Source: Cristatella mucedo (taxonomy: Eukaryota > Bryozoa > Phylactolaemata > Cristatellidae). From it: a DNA stretch of 64,000 nucleotides. A program made the translations under genes and the position numbers. The DNA lies in the NCBI GenBank assembly GCA_009760855.2, contig WPIO01000010.1:3062501-3126500 (forward strand), written 5' to 3'. Position 1 is the stretch's first letter; each line of letters starts with the position of its first letter. This document shows, piece by piece, positions 11,514-23,595 of this stretch. Under the pieces are notes generated by a model. The model did no database searches. It saw nothing but the letters and a program-made list of their open reading frames with translations, and had not been told where the DNA came from.

Positions 11514-13438
11514 AGATTCGAGCTGCCCCTGCTTCGCCGAGCTCTGTTGCTAATGGTTGGCGCCACTAAATTGCAGCGCCAGAGGCCTGCCAGTAAACCC
11601 TCTATCCTGGCGGTGCGGTCTCTATCGGTCTCTCTCTCTCACACTCCCCATTCTCGGGCTGACAGTCCCTTCCACGTATTTTCAGCGCCTGAAGTCACGT
11701 GCTATGTTCGACAGCGTTGCCTTGTTTCGCTCCGCCTTTCTCAGGTGGCGTATGCCATTCGAAAATCGAAGACGTCACGTTGCGAAAAGCCAGCTAATCG
11801 TCTAATAACACCTCTGACTCTCCGAGCATTTGATTTGCTTCGAGTATGCAGGTATAGAATAGGTCTCTTTGGCCACCCTTCGTTCCCGTTTGAAAGCAAC
11901 CGCTCATTAGCATGGAACCAGCCTCTACCTGTGAAAAATCACGAAGATCTTTCAATCTCTGCTTATGAAGGCTGGTCTAAGTCTCCGCTCACATCGCTGG
12001 GGTGAATCCACCCTACTGACGGGCCATCAGAATTATCAATGCAGTAATGAGATCTTTATAGAAGAAAAAGTGGAAACAATACTTCAAACTAGTTATTTTT
12101 TTATTATCCAACGAAAGTAAGGCTAAACTTTTGCTTTGGATCCATTGCCAAGAAAATTTGGCTCTTTTCATTTGTGGGAACTTCTCACTTTTTGTCTTCT
12201 TCAAATGACACTAACTTTTCAACCTTGAAATCCATTTTGGGCATTCGTGTTTACCTTCACTCGGGCTCTCTTCAAACCTCTCTGAACCGGCTGGTGAATC
12301 AGCTTCAACTTCTGTTTGAGGGACGTAAAAATCAGATTTATATACGCTGATCATGTTCATTCGAACTTGGTGTTTGGCCTTTCTTCGTAGCTGACCCTTT
12401 CATTTTGATGTGTGCGAAGTGCTTATCGAAACAAATCAAAGCAAGTGTCACGGTCTACTAAGACAGCGAGGTAGTGAGAACGGCTGCCGGTCAGCAGCCA
12501 CCCATAGCCGTCAGCTATGATTGGCTGGACTAGGCAAGGTCAAGGTTAAGTATATATCGACTTCGGTAAACCTACCTTGACTGACAGTCCAGACACTTGC
12601 CTCTACTTGTGGTGACAATGATCAATTGACACAAACGATAAGCAGATGATCGCAGAGCAAATGCGGGAGTAGGACAGGGCGTAAAGCTGAAGGGTGCTCC
12701 AAAAATGATATCACCAGATCGCACGATGGAAGCGACTCGCCCACGCTCGTAACTGCAGCCGCATAAACTATTTTTTCTCTCTGAGACAGTGGAATAGACC
12801 CGTATATCCTAGCACGATGACAATAATATTTGGCCAAATAGGATCCACCTCGGCACATAAACAGTTCTCTGCCCAGAAGCATCTCCAGCGACAGCTATCA
12901 TTGCAGCATAGAGCCCACGTGCCTTCACTTCACAGCCCATTCGGTTCCCTCCGGTCGGCAACTGCCGCCGCTGCCACGCTCCATTGCCCAACGACCGGAG
13001 CAATGCAGAGATGCAGCGGACGAGAGGAGCGAGCCGTTGCGGGATTCGGAATCTCCTTCCGGCGGTCGACATTGCGGAGCTTGAGAAGCGAAATCTGCGG
13101 CCGGTGATCGAGTCCACGCGCTCCTCGAGGCCGCCTCAGACCTGAGCTCGGGCCAGCTATCCAAGCTCGGCTACAACGTTCGCTGCAGCCACACGACGAC
13201 GGCACGTCGCTATGTCTAGGGCGGCTGCACTATTAGCGACGTTGGCTAAGATCAGTCTACTATCGTGGCCAGCGTGAAGAGGAAGCTTCCGCGAAGCCTC
13301 CGCTATCAGTGGAGGCTTCGCGGTCTCGCCGCGAAACCCTTCCCGACATTGAGCGCACAAGCGAAGTTCTGCCAGCGACGCCATTCGCTGGCAGCGCTTC
13401 CGGCGCTCGAGCCTCGACGGTATACAGGCTGGATGATG
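11514..13438. other. No gene recognised
   Basis: Mixed-composition sequence, becoming GC-rich after about 12900. Overlapping open frames at 12809-13205 on both strands reflect composition rather than evidence of coding. Confidence 0.5.
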
Positions 13439-13453
13439 GATATATATGATCTG

Positions 13454-13494
<41 letters not shown>

Positions 13495-13635
13495 CTGTGT
13501 GTGTCTCTGTGTGTCTCTGTGTGTCTCTGTGTGTCTGTGTGTGTCTATGTGTGTCTGTGTGTGTCTGTGTGTTCGTGTGTGCGTGTGTGTGCGTGTGTGT
13601 ATATGTGTGGGTGTTCGTGTGTGTGTGTGTGTGTT
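13439..13635. repeat. (TA)n then (GTGTCT)n/(GT)n microsatellite
   Basis: About 35 bases of TA, then a GT-rich tract with repeated gtgtctgtgt units. Confidence 0.95.
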
Positions 13636-14647
13636 TAGGATCTGGATATCTGTACATGATCAGGATATATACGATTTGGACGGGCTAGCTGACGTTGGCC
13701 AGCGGCTTCGCGAGCCGCCGGCTCCCAGCTAAGAATGGAAAAACCGATCTTATTTGCTCGAAAAATTGGGTTATCGGTTTTAATGGAATAGACCCCGATT
13801 TCGCCAAATAAAACCTGGTTCAATTTTGCCGTGTCGCCACACTTCAATCCTGCTACTGGTCGGCATCCACCGCAGCGTCGTCATCGTCGTCGTCGTTGTC
13901 GCAGCTGAACTCGGCTTTGTCGCCGTCGGGCGCCGGGTAGTCGTAGAATGCAGGTTCGACTCCCATTGTTGGGCATTGTAAGGAAAACTGGGAATGGCGG
14001 CTACTTCGGACGACAGCCTGTGCGAATTTCTATTTGGCATCAGCCCCGAGAGCGAAAAGAACAGCGTGACGTGACTCATGCGAAGTCGCCATCGCGACTG
14101 GGGCCGGTCCGAACGCCCGAAGCCGCTGAAAGGGGCTACGTGAGAAATCTGAACTTAATTTTTATAAGACTGGATTTGGGCACGATCTAGGCGGTCAGGT
14201 TTTATATAAAAAACCGGCAAAAAAACCCGAACGATTAAAATCGTGCTGTGCCATCCATCCATGCTCCCGGCCGACAGCGGATCTCATTATTGACTCCGAC
14301 GCCCCGCCAGGCTTTTTGGTGCGACTGATGCCTGATATGGCCCTGCAAGTCAGCGAACAACTCGCCGATGGTTGCCGTTGGGCCGGAAACGAGACGTCGC
14401 ATGGGGACTACAGCCGGTCGACGTCTAAGCCGCAGAGCTTCGCCCCCCCCCCCGCTTCGCACTTTCATCCATTTTAAGGGGCATGTGACAGGTGCTCTTG
14501 TAGAGAGGGGGCATTTAAACAATGCTGCACTCCTCCTGCTCACCGAGCCTGCATCAAACTCGCAGGTGCAGAGAGCCCGCGGCGAATTCGAGGAACTAAA
14601 GCTCGATCAGTTTAACTTCCGCTGATCATTACTTCGTGTTTTTTGCA

Positions 14648-14648
14648 G

Positions 14649-14681
<33 letters not shown>
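14648..14681. repeat. (TA)n microsatellite
   Basis: Pure TA run in otherwise GC-rich sequence. Confidence 0.95.
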
Positions 14682-14682
<1 letters not shown>

Positions 14683-14901
14683 TGTAATGCAATTAGATAT
14701 TTTAATATGGCTTGCGTTCAGTAAGTTCGCAGCGTAGTGATATGACAGAGTAGTTTGCAAAACTCGACCGTCGAGCCAGTGCCTGCAATTACACCCGAGC
14801 CGTCCCTGCAGCTGCTGCCGCCACCGCCATCGTTACCGCCGACGCTGACCTCGAGGCATAACTCGAGACCTCAGCGAGACAGCCTAGCCGCCGCCGCGGC
14901 C

Positions 14902-14903
<2 letters not shown>

Positions 14904-14935
<32 letters not shown>
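14904..14935. repeat. (CT)n microsatellite
   Basis: Pure CT run. Confidence 0.95.
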
Positions 14936-14941
<6 letters not shown>

Positions 14942-15182
14942 GCTGAACCCAGGGAGTCCCTTTCTTGAAAGCTAATTGAGGATGCAAAGCATGCTAATCG
15001 CGGACATTATCCACCGGCAGACGGGCCGCCGGTAACGGTGTGCAATCAATGCGGAGGCGTCGACGCGCCTCATATCCGAAGGACAGGTGTCCGGCTCGAG
15101 AGCGGACGCTGCTCGCACCGACGAAAGTGGCGGCGGCGGGCGCGGCATGCGGTGAGCGATAGAGGGGGGGGCTCGCTCGAAC

Positions 15183-15185
<3 letters not shown>

Positions 15186-15237
<52 letters not shown>
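15186..15237. repeat. (GA)n microsatellite
   Basis: Pure GA run. Confidence 0.97.
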
Positions 15238-16884
15238 ACGAGCAGCCAGGCGGTGGGTGAATGAGAGCTATGAGTGCTTAGGCTTCGGCGAAGCGACCGC
15301 CGGTCAGACAGACGCCGAAGCGGTTCAGCACGAGTTCGGAGGTGCTCAACAACATCCGGCGTCCGGGCCATTTTCCCACCAGGGCGGCGGCATTCGGCGG
15401 ATGCCGAGCGAGTGAGCGCCCGCCGAGCCTCGGACGTCGGAGAAATTAATGCAGGTAGCACTAGGGCCATTGCAGCCAATCCGAGGCGCAGCGAGCTCTT
15501 CATTCACGACTCTCAATTCCATGCGACGTCAGCCGCCGCCACTGGGAAAGTCTCTCCGGGCGTGGCGGCGGCGAGTCATTTCGGCCCGAGCAATTAGTCG
15601 AAGGACGTGCGCGGGCGGGCGCGTAGTCTAATAAACACCGGTGGATCGCTCTGTAAAACGCCACCGATAAGGCTCACAAACAGATAGCGGAACCAGCCTC
15701 GGTGGCTGGTAAACGAGACGTTTATAGTGGCTCGAATGTTAGCCCAGCGTCGACTCAAGGGGGCCGCCGGCCGCTAGAAAGTCATAAATCTTAAGTAGCG
15801 CCGCCCGGCAGAGCAAGAAGGTGCCGGATGCGTGCAAACAGACTCGAGCTTGATCGGTGAGTCACCGAGAAGGAGCCGCGGCCCCCCTCGAACGTCATTG
15901 CCTGCTTCGATGAGCGGGGAGTTTTAGTGGGAGGCTAAGCGTCTCGGCCAAGGCGGTCGAGGACGGACTCGGCCGATAAAAATTTCGCTCCTTACAGGTC
16001 CTCCGCTCTTTCACCAATCGCCATCGCTCACAATCCTAAGCGTCGGTCGGCTGCCAGACGGAGGCCCCGGGAGAGATGAGAGCCAGCACGTCTGAGGCAA
16101 GCTTGCATCGAGCAATGGCGGACTGCGGTCGGTGCTGCTTTGGAACGGTCGCTCGTCACCACCTTTTGCGAATATTAGTCGGCTTCGGCAAGTCGCAATA
16201 AGGCAGGCAGCGGCAGTGACTACGGCGGGGCGGCGGCGGCCATTCGATCCTTCAGGCCATCTGGCTCCACCCGGCAGCAGGGCGATGACTCTCGAAACCG
16301 CGCTAGCTACGCTAGCTACGAGGCGGCTGCGGCTACGAGGCGGATGCGGCGGCCGTGCGGCAGGCAGCGCAGGCAGACAGCAGGTCTGCCTCGCCACAGC
16401 CCGGCAGGCGACTTCTGAGTGCGACAAGCGTCAGTTTGAAAGTAGTAAAACGACCACGACCAGAGTCGGAAACTTCTTGGCTCCGTCCGTCGCTCTCTCG
16501 TGGGTGTCATCGAGTGCGAGCCACTCGAGCCGAGTTCGCCGGAAAGCGTGCGAGCCGGCAGCGGCGGCGGGAGCAGAGGAAGAGCCGCGCGCCACGAGAT
16601 GCGGTCGGCTGCTGCAGCACTCGGTGGCAGCCCTGCTGTAGGCTGGGCGGGAGCGGCGGCGGCGGCTAGGGAGCAACCATCCCCCCCCCCCCCCAGGAAT
16701 CCGACCCGAATGCACCGCGGCTGCCCGAGACGCCCTTTTAGTCCCTGCCGGCAGGTTCGCTTGCCCCGCCGAGGCCGAGTCTCGGATTTCTCTGCAGATG
16801 GCACTCAGCTCTACCGCAGCTGCGATCCTAACTGGACTTTTGGCGCCGCCTGGATTCATACTGGTTTGATCCGGCGCTTAAGGT
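15238..16884. other. GC-rich, CpG-rich non-coding stretch
   Basis: Stops are rare in several frames on both strands because of base composition; no frame shows a known domain or paired splice sites. It is part of the GC-rich block around osr and may hold regulatory sequence. Confidence 0.5.
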
Positions 16885-16885
16885 G

Positions 16886-16998
16886 CTCGCCCCGACCAAG
16901 GCCCGGCTGAGGTCGTGGGCTCGGGCTCCGAGGCATATGTGAAGCACCAGAATAGAGATTAAGTTCTCTTGGGGTGCTACACAAATGAATTTTATTTA
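16886..16998 (+). mobile_element. SINE type 1 with LINE A-like tail
   Basis: gctcgccccgaccaaggccc, a B-box-like gtgggctcgggctcc, gaggcatatgtgaagcacc, then agagattaagttctcttggg and a tail acaaatgaattttatt. The same unit occurs inverted at 43726, 59988 and 61346. Confidence 0.8.
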
Positions 16999-17049
16999 TT
17001 CTCTCGGCTTCCTGGCTGCTTGAGTTGCCGATATTCTCAACAAGAAGGG

Positions 17050-17215
17050 GGACTTAACTAGCAATGGAATGCCAGATCTGCAAGACCCAGAACTCGCGGG
17101 TTCGATTCTGGCAGCGAGTGATCATGTGCGTATTGCCCACTGCAAGCTGCGGCGACGCGCCGAAGCTCGTCCAGCGACACGTAAGTGATGCTTTTGAATC
17201 AGCCGATCCTAATCC
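17050..17215 (+). mobile_element. SINE type 2, divergent copy
   Basis: B box gggttcgattctgg and a degraded body ending ttgaatcagccgatcct, as in the other type-2 copies. Confidence 0.55.
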
Positions 17216-17399
17216 TTCAACTTTTTAATGACGACCAGACCCAGCCCTAAGAGGTATGGGCTAACGCAGTGTGACTCAGATTAAGCAAAGCCTGGCACAC
17301 AAATTTGGCTCAACCTGGATCTCGCCTATAGCCGATATATGAATTCGGGCGTCCTATTCGGAAACTCGCTTTTACCTTGACTTGACCTTGCGCCGTAAC

Positions 17400-17665
17400 C
17401 TACATCCTCGTCACACTCGACTCTGCCCACTTTCAGCTATCCAACATCGCAAAAATATTCAAAGGTAGTGCTACCCAACCTTGCAACCGAATTCCTCACA
17501 AGCTGTAGAGGCTTAAGGTGCGTACAAGCAATACAACCATTCTCGTTCCGCCTACCAGCTACCTCTTATCGAATCTCAAGAACTGACTGGGCAGAGACTA
17601 TTTCACTCGGGTGCTATAAAAGTATTTTATTATCTTTATTATTATTATTATTATTATTACTCTTA
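17400..17665 (+). mobile_element. LINE A, decayed 3' fragment
   Basis: ctctgcccactttcagctat matches the LINE A coding region. The end has ctcgggtgctataaaagta and an ATTATTATT tail. Confidence 0.65.
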
Positions 17666-17764
17666 TTATTACGTATCCCTCGAAGTTCTCGAATTTCAGG
17701 AAGAGCTACCAAGCTCAGAGTCATAGATATTTGGTATGTTGTACTCCTCGGACAAATAAAAAAA

Positions 17765-17945
17765 ATCCTAGCTGATTAAACAGCCTCTTTTTGTATAGCG
17801 ACAGAAGAGCTTTTAAGGCTATCTCTGCCGCTTTCGGTGGCGATAAAGGATCGCCCACCGCAGGAATCGAAACCACGACCTCGGGACCGAGGTCGTGAAA
17901 GCAACCGCCTTACCTAGTGTGCCATTACGGCTCGAATACCCGCTC
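17765..17945 (-). mobile_element. SINE type 2
   Basis: Reverse complement of the 5905 copy: ctagctgattaaacagcc, then gaggtcgtgaaagcaaccgc. Confidence 0.8.
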
Positions 17946-20221
17946 GGTCTGTCACCCGGGGTGGATAATTGAAGGGGAAATTTCGTTACAGGGGTATTAA
18001 AGAGGTGCTGCCAAGCGGCTTGCCTTCGGATCGCAGCCTCAGGGTCGATTTCACCGCAAAGCAGCGGGAATAATTGTGGAGGGCTAGGAGGCGCTGCCGC
18101 TTTGGGGTTGGTCTCCCGCAGGGGGGGGGGTCGAAAAGCCTGCATGGGGGAGGGCAAGCCTGCGTCGCTTGGATTTCGACTCGGTATTCAAATGGCACAT
18201 GTTCTCTTTGTCTTGCCGCCCAAGGCATTGTCGGGAAATTGGCCTCTGTGGAATTGAATGTCGGTGCGATTTTCACCGATTTTGGCGATCCGTTACCGGG
18301 TAAGTTTTGCAGGGGGGGGGGGCTCGAGACGCTTCCAGACCCATATGGCCAAGGAATTCCCGAGAGTAGTTATCTTTGAAACCAAAACTGTAGGCTCAAC
18401 CCACTTCCGTTAACCGCAGAAAGTCACCTAATGATCTTTCCATTCAACCGCACCACACGCGCCTGGGCGCCTCTGCACGTGCGACCGAGCAGTGCTGAAT
18501 TCTTTGCAAACGAGCGGTTGTGGCGAGCGTCCCTCGGTGCTTCGTGCAGCCTGCGAGGGCCGCTCCTTGGGCGACCGGTGTTGCTTTTTTCATGAGAATA
18601 AATGAGGCGGAGGGGCACTCTGGGCGCTCTCTGGGCGAGTTCGGTTATAATTCTCCCATCCGTTGCCCAGCTGAACCGATGCCGAAACTGTGTATGCTGG
18701 AGAGGCGCTGCACCCGGTTCAAATGTACCTCCTTTCGCCTGTGAGCTTCAGGACTAAACCAAGTCTCGTCGGTGCTTCATCGGCAAGACAAGACGTGCAA
18801 TGTGCGCCGACGAAGTCACCTTGTGACACTGCCACGCACGGTCGAGGTAATTCCGATAACCAAATATCTCTCGCTGCTCGTTCCGTTCGGTGGCGGTAGC
18901 CTCGATCGGGAGTCTGGCACAGAGAGCTGCAGAGCCACACGCCGTCGCCGACCCTCGCCCGCCGCCGAAGCCAAAAGGACAGCCGCTAACTCGCGCCTAT
19001 CCCTAAGCCGACTCGCAGGCGAGCTCAGAAGCGGGCGCTTTTAACGGGGCGCCGGCAGTAGCGTGCAATGCAACCACACGTGAGGTGAGCGGCGGCGGCG
19101 CATCATAGTGCAAGGCTGTCCACTGCTACGCCGGATGCGACGAAAGACTCGGGTCGCTATTCGGCGACGACGCGTCAGTTAGTCATTATCTGCTCTCGAA
19201 TGTCATCGAGTGTGTCGCCGAAGGCAAGCTAATTATCGTATCTCGTCTACCGGCGGTTCGGTGTCGCTTTTCCGAGAACCGCCCCAGCAGACGTCGAGAA
19301 AGGCTTTTCGCGTGCACTCGCTATTTCGTCGCGGCGGGTTGCGGCTTCCGTTAGGCTATCCGTGCTGACCGACCCTCGGCGAGCAGCTGACGGGGAATCG
19401 CCTCGGGATTCCCAGAGAGCAGACGCAGCACGATGACTCAACGTTTTTTGGCTCGCTCGCAGGCTCTCCCTGCAAAGGAGGCGGCAACCCTCAGGACTAG
19501 CGAGCGAGCGGCGATTCGAACAGTGATGCTCGTATTTACTCTCGCTGTAAATCTACGAGAGTAGATTCACAGCGAGCGTTTCGCTCCTGACTCCGCCGCA
19601 GCTCTCCGAGAAGACTAGCTTTCTTTTCTTTAAATCGGGCGCCACAAATCGTCTGGTCTGCACTGCACAGTTTCGAAAGTACGTCACATCCGGCGGGCGA
19701 GCGGTTAGCGGTCGTCTCCGTCAGCCAGCCAGCCAAAGTCTGAAGTGAATAGCGAAGCTGTAGCCCTCGCAGCGATCAACAGCTGCTCTGTCGACAATCG
19801 TCGCAGCGATCCCGCTTTTTTCAGCAAGTCCGAAAGTGCACGGCGAGAAATACAAAACGAGCCTGTCCTGGGTCCACCGACTCTTTAACGGCTTGCCAAA
19901 GAACTGCGTCTCGATTCGTCACGCTTCTCCCCGGAAATATGAGCGAACGGTGGTCTTTCTGGAGCCATGCCGATCGTGCCGGCCGAGGCGCCGAAATGCC
20001 GTCCCACCGCGACAGCACTCTCGACGGAAGCTGTGCTGGGGGGGGGGCGGACGACCGAAAGCGGCCAGCACCTGCCCAGCCGGTGAGTCGCTCCGCCCCA
20101 AGCCGGGCGACTCGCTGAAAACGCCAAGCGGGAACCGCGACCTCCAGCCGACCAAGCGTCGGGTTCACGCGTCAGTCATAGGTTGACGCATGCGCGAACA
20201 GCCGGAGGCGTCCACCCGTCC
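17946..20221. other. GC-rich region upstream of osr, no gene seen
   Basis: Several long G runs (18121, 18312, 20039). No supported exon. Likely 5' flank of osr. Confidence 0.5.
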
Positions 20222-20229
20222 TATTAAAA
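20222..20229 (+). promoter_or_regulatory. TATA-like box upstream of the SNAG exon
   Basis: TATTAAAA lies 69 bases before the SNAG ATG at 20298. A start about 30 bases downstream would leave a 5' UTR of about 45 bases, which is plausible. The surroundings are GC-rich, so an AT octamer stands out. It is only a positional candidate. Confidence 0.3.
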
Positions 20230-20297
20230 CCAGCATCAGGGCGCAGACCGCTCTGCGTCAGCCGGTAGCCGCTAGCCTCCGTCGAGAGAGCGTGAAA

Positions 20298-20400
20298 ATG
20301 CCCAAATCGTTCTTGGTCAAGGCAGGGCAATACGGAGACGGCGGCCGGAAGCAGCTGCCATACTCGCGGGAGCGAGACTCCTCATCGGACGCTTGGTCGG
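20298..20400 (+). CDS. osr: Candidate osr exon 1: SNAG-domain start exon
   Basis: The ATG has A at -3 (gaaaATGC) and opens [13 protein letters not shown], which matches the N-terminal SNAG motif (MPRSFLVK) of Snail, Gfi, Scratch, Ovo and Insm proteins. The motif must sit at the extreme N-terminus, where it recruits LSD1/CoREST-type co-repressors. The exon ends in WSG with one base over, directly at gtgagtgag, an excellent donor. The next coding sequence downstream on this strand that accepts this phase is 26237 (acceptor ctttccgttgcag), which leads into the osr frame. No Snail, Gfi or Ovo-type fingers occur elsewhere in the window. It could instead be the first exon of another SNAG protein, or an alternative promoter. 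Confidence 0.65.
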
Positions 20401-23289
20401 GTGAGTGAGATCGCGCGGCATCCGACGGTCGCCGCTCGCCGAACGCCGCGTGGTTGGAGTGGCGACGCGCCTCGAGTCGCCTCGGGGTGTGCTCTCGATC
20501 GCCGGGCCCAAGATTATCAATCGGTCGCAGCAGCGTCACCGAGTGAAACAATCGGCAAGCTGAGCGGCCGCTCTCGCGGCTGAGTTCGACGTGTTCGGCC
20601 GTCGATCGTTTCGCTTTCTAGACTGCGAAAGCGTCGTGGCTGTGAAAAACGCTAAAGGCGTATTCCGCCGCTGCCGCCCCCGTCCGCCCGTTTGACTCTT
20701 GCTTTCCTGACCACGTTACCGCGCTACTTCGTGGCGGTTCGGCCGCCGCTTCCAATGCCTGGCGCTTCGCAAATGCGGCTGCCATCAGTATAAATTTCTC
20801 CGCTCGATTCCTCCCTTCTATTACTCACCGACGGCAGCTTGCCGCCGCCGCCAGGGCCAGCCGTCGACACGGGCGACACGCCACCTGCTTTGCACACGGC
20901 TCGGGGCAGACCGCTTTAACGTGGGCCAATTGAGAAATCGAACGCTAATCGCGCCAAATCGGAACAGTCTCGCTCTCCTTGGCTACCAAAACAAAATTTC
21001 TTAAGTCCAGCCTTCGCTGACCTCCGGCTTGCAAACACCCATGCCACCGGTGCCGACCACTCGGTCTGTCTGGCTGTCTGACTGTCTGCCTGTCTGCCTG
21101 TCTCTCCGCCTGTCTCTCTGTCTGTCTCTCGACCGCCGATCTCCCTCCAGCGATCGGAATGAGCTCAACTGCGACAGCGGTGGTGCAGAGGATCGTTTCG
21201 TGCCTTGTCCCAGCCCCTCGATACGCCTGCGAAAGACTTTATCCGATGCCTCGTGTCCGAAGACGCCCTCGCTTCCAACCGACTTCCGCTCCTGCATTCG
21301 TCATCGCCATCGTTTACAGCAGCGAGTGTTGCTAGCCACGTGCTTCGAATCGGCAGCTGCACGGTTTCGCTTTCCTGTAGTCAAAGCTATGTGACGGTAT
21401 CTTGCCATCCCCCCTCCGGTCCTAGCTAAGTGGTTAGGTACTCGAGCTCCACTACCCAGGCCTCGGGTTCGAGTCCTGCAGCAGACAATCCTTTATTGTC
21501 TGCTGCAAGGGGGCGATAGCCGCGAAGGCTCTTCGTCCGGTATATAAATTTGGCTGTTGTATCAGCTAATCTTTACTTGCTTTCAATTTACTTTTTACCT
21601 CTCGCGGACGCGACACGGGACATACGAGCACCACACACCCTTCCTGCACATTCGGTCGTCGAGTCCAAGATGCCGACGTCAAACGCGAAGCATGACTGGC
21701 GGGTGTGTGGGCACGCTGCTGGCGGACACGAGGCGATGGCTCGTTTTGGCGTCAGACATAGACGCCTCCGCGCCCGCCTTTACATCCGCGTTGGTTCGAC
21801 TGGCCTGCGTTGAGACTGTCTCGCCTCGAACCGCCAAGCGCCACTAGCATTCGCTGGAAAGTTCGGGCGCCCGCGCACGAATAGCGGGCGCTCGAACTTG
21901 AGGCCGCCGCGAGCGAACGGATTGCCGCTTCCTCGGCTGTGGCGGCCACTGAGGCCGAAACGGTCCGCTCACTCTGAGCCGAAGCAGTTCCTCTCAGCTC
22001 GACTCTACTCGATCGCATCTCGATCGCATCTTTGGCGGGTCTTAAAAGCCGATCGCATCGCCCCGTTATGACATGTGTGAGCAGCTTCCGCCTTGCTCGG
22101 ACACACTGCTCGGACATGTGTGAGCTGCTTCCGCCTTGCTCAGACACACTGCTCAGACATATGTGAGCAGCTTCCGCCTCGCTCGGACACGAGGCACGCT
22201 AGCTCGGGCTCTCGTCTCGGTCTATCCGACGGCGACGTTCGACCGACACGTGCCTGCGCTCGGAAGACGGGGCGGCCCCTCCAACCCCCCACTGGCGATC
22301 GTTTTGGCGTTGTCGGCTGAGCTCGTTACTCTGAAGGTGGCCGAGCGGTCAACAGGTAGCTGCCAGCGGCAGCCACTCGAGCAGCGGGCGCCAGCGGAGG
22401 AAGGCCGGCCGGCCCAGCCCCCCCCCCCCCCGCTCCGCCCGAGGCCTCGTCAGTGTGTGCGCAGACAGATACTGCTGCATCGGATATCCGACTGCAGGTT
22501 GACGCGTGCGCCAGCTCACGATTTTTTGGTCTAAGGATGGAGGATTAGGGGGAGGTAATTCGTCCGCAGCCACGCGGGACGATTGCGTCGAGGCCCCCGA
22601 GATAGCCAAAGGCTAGCCAAAGCTTGCGCCCCACCGCCGCTCTTCCCAAGGCAGCCGAGCGCCCGCTGCCCCCCACCGCAGCGGCGGCGGCGACTCGATG
22701 ACATCAAACAAGCATCTCGGCAAGTCAGCGCACGTCCGAAGCGTCGTCAGCCGGAGCGGTATCACAATCGCGCAATAAAAACCTTCCAGATACGCTGCCC
22801 CCTCCCTTCCCAACTGGCGGCGACCTGTCGGGTGCGGTGGTGACGATGATGGCGACCGCTGGCCCGTCGCCGGACTCAGCGAGCGATTCGCCGGGCTGCG
22901 ACCCCTCGTACCGCCGCTGTCTCCGTCTCCTGATCATCCTAAATGAGCTCGTAATACTAATTCTTTTCGGTGCACGCACACATTGGCGATAAAGGGCCCG
23001 GTCGGGCTCCCGGTGCGCGGCCCCGGGTCCGGCACCTAGGATTACCTGCCTGCCGCTCCATTGTAAATAGGCGGAACGCCGTTCGCCAGCGCTCGCCTCG
23101 ATTGCACTCCTCGCGAGCTCCCCCTGCCGTGCCCGCTCTGACGCTAAACGTCAGGAGGCGCGAGGACGCGTGAGAGCCGTGATCAATATAATCCTCTCAT
23201 TGCCAAGGGTCAGGCGCACATAGAGAGAGAGAGAGAGAGAGAGCAGAGAGAGAGCAGAGAGAGAGAGAGAGAGAGAGCAGAGAGAGAGA

Positions 23290-23348
<59 letters not shown>

Positions 23349-23547
23349 GAGAGAGAGAGAGAGAGCAGAGAGAGAGGAGAAAGTGACAGGGGGCGGAGAC
23401 AGAGAGATGGAGGGAGAAAAGAGCGAAAGAGAGAGAGAGAGAAAGAGGCAGCGAGTGCCTCTTCAAGCAGAAAGTCAAGCAGAGAGTGCCAGGGAGCGGA
23501 GACAGGAAGGTAGATGAAGGGAGCGAGTGGCAGGATGAGAGAACGTA

Positions 23548-23595
<48 letters not shown>

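Noticed and set aside
16011-16910. Overlapping open frames of 100-170 aa on both strands
   Set aside because: GC-rich composition removes stop codons in all frames. No frame has a recognisable domain, and they overlap each other completely.
21413-21490. tRNA-like A and B boxes
   Set aside because: No paired acceptor stem, and the same body and tail recur at 5905 and 17765, so it is a SINE and not a tRNA gene.
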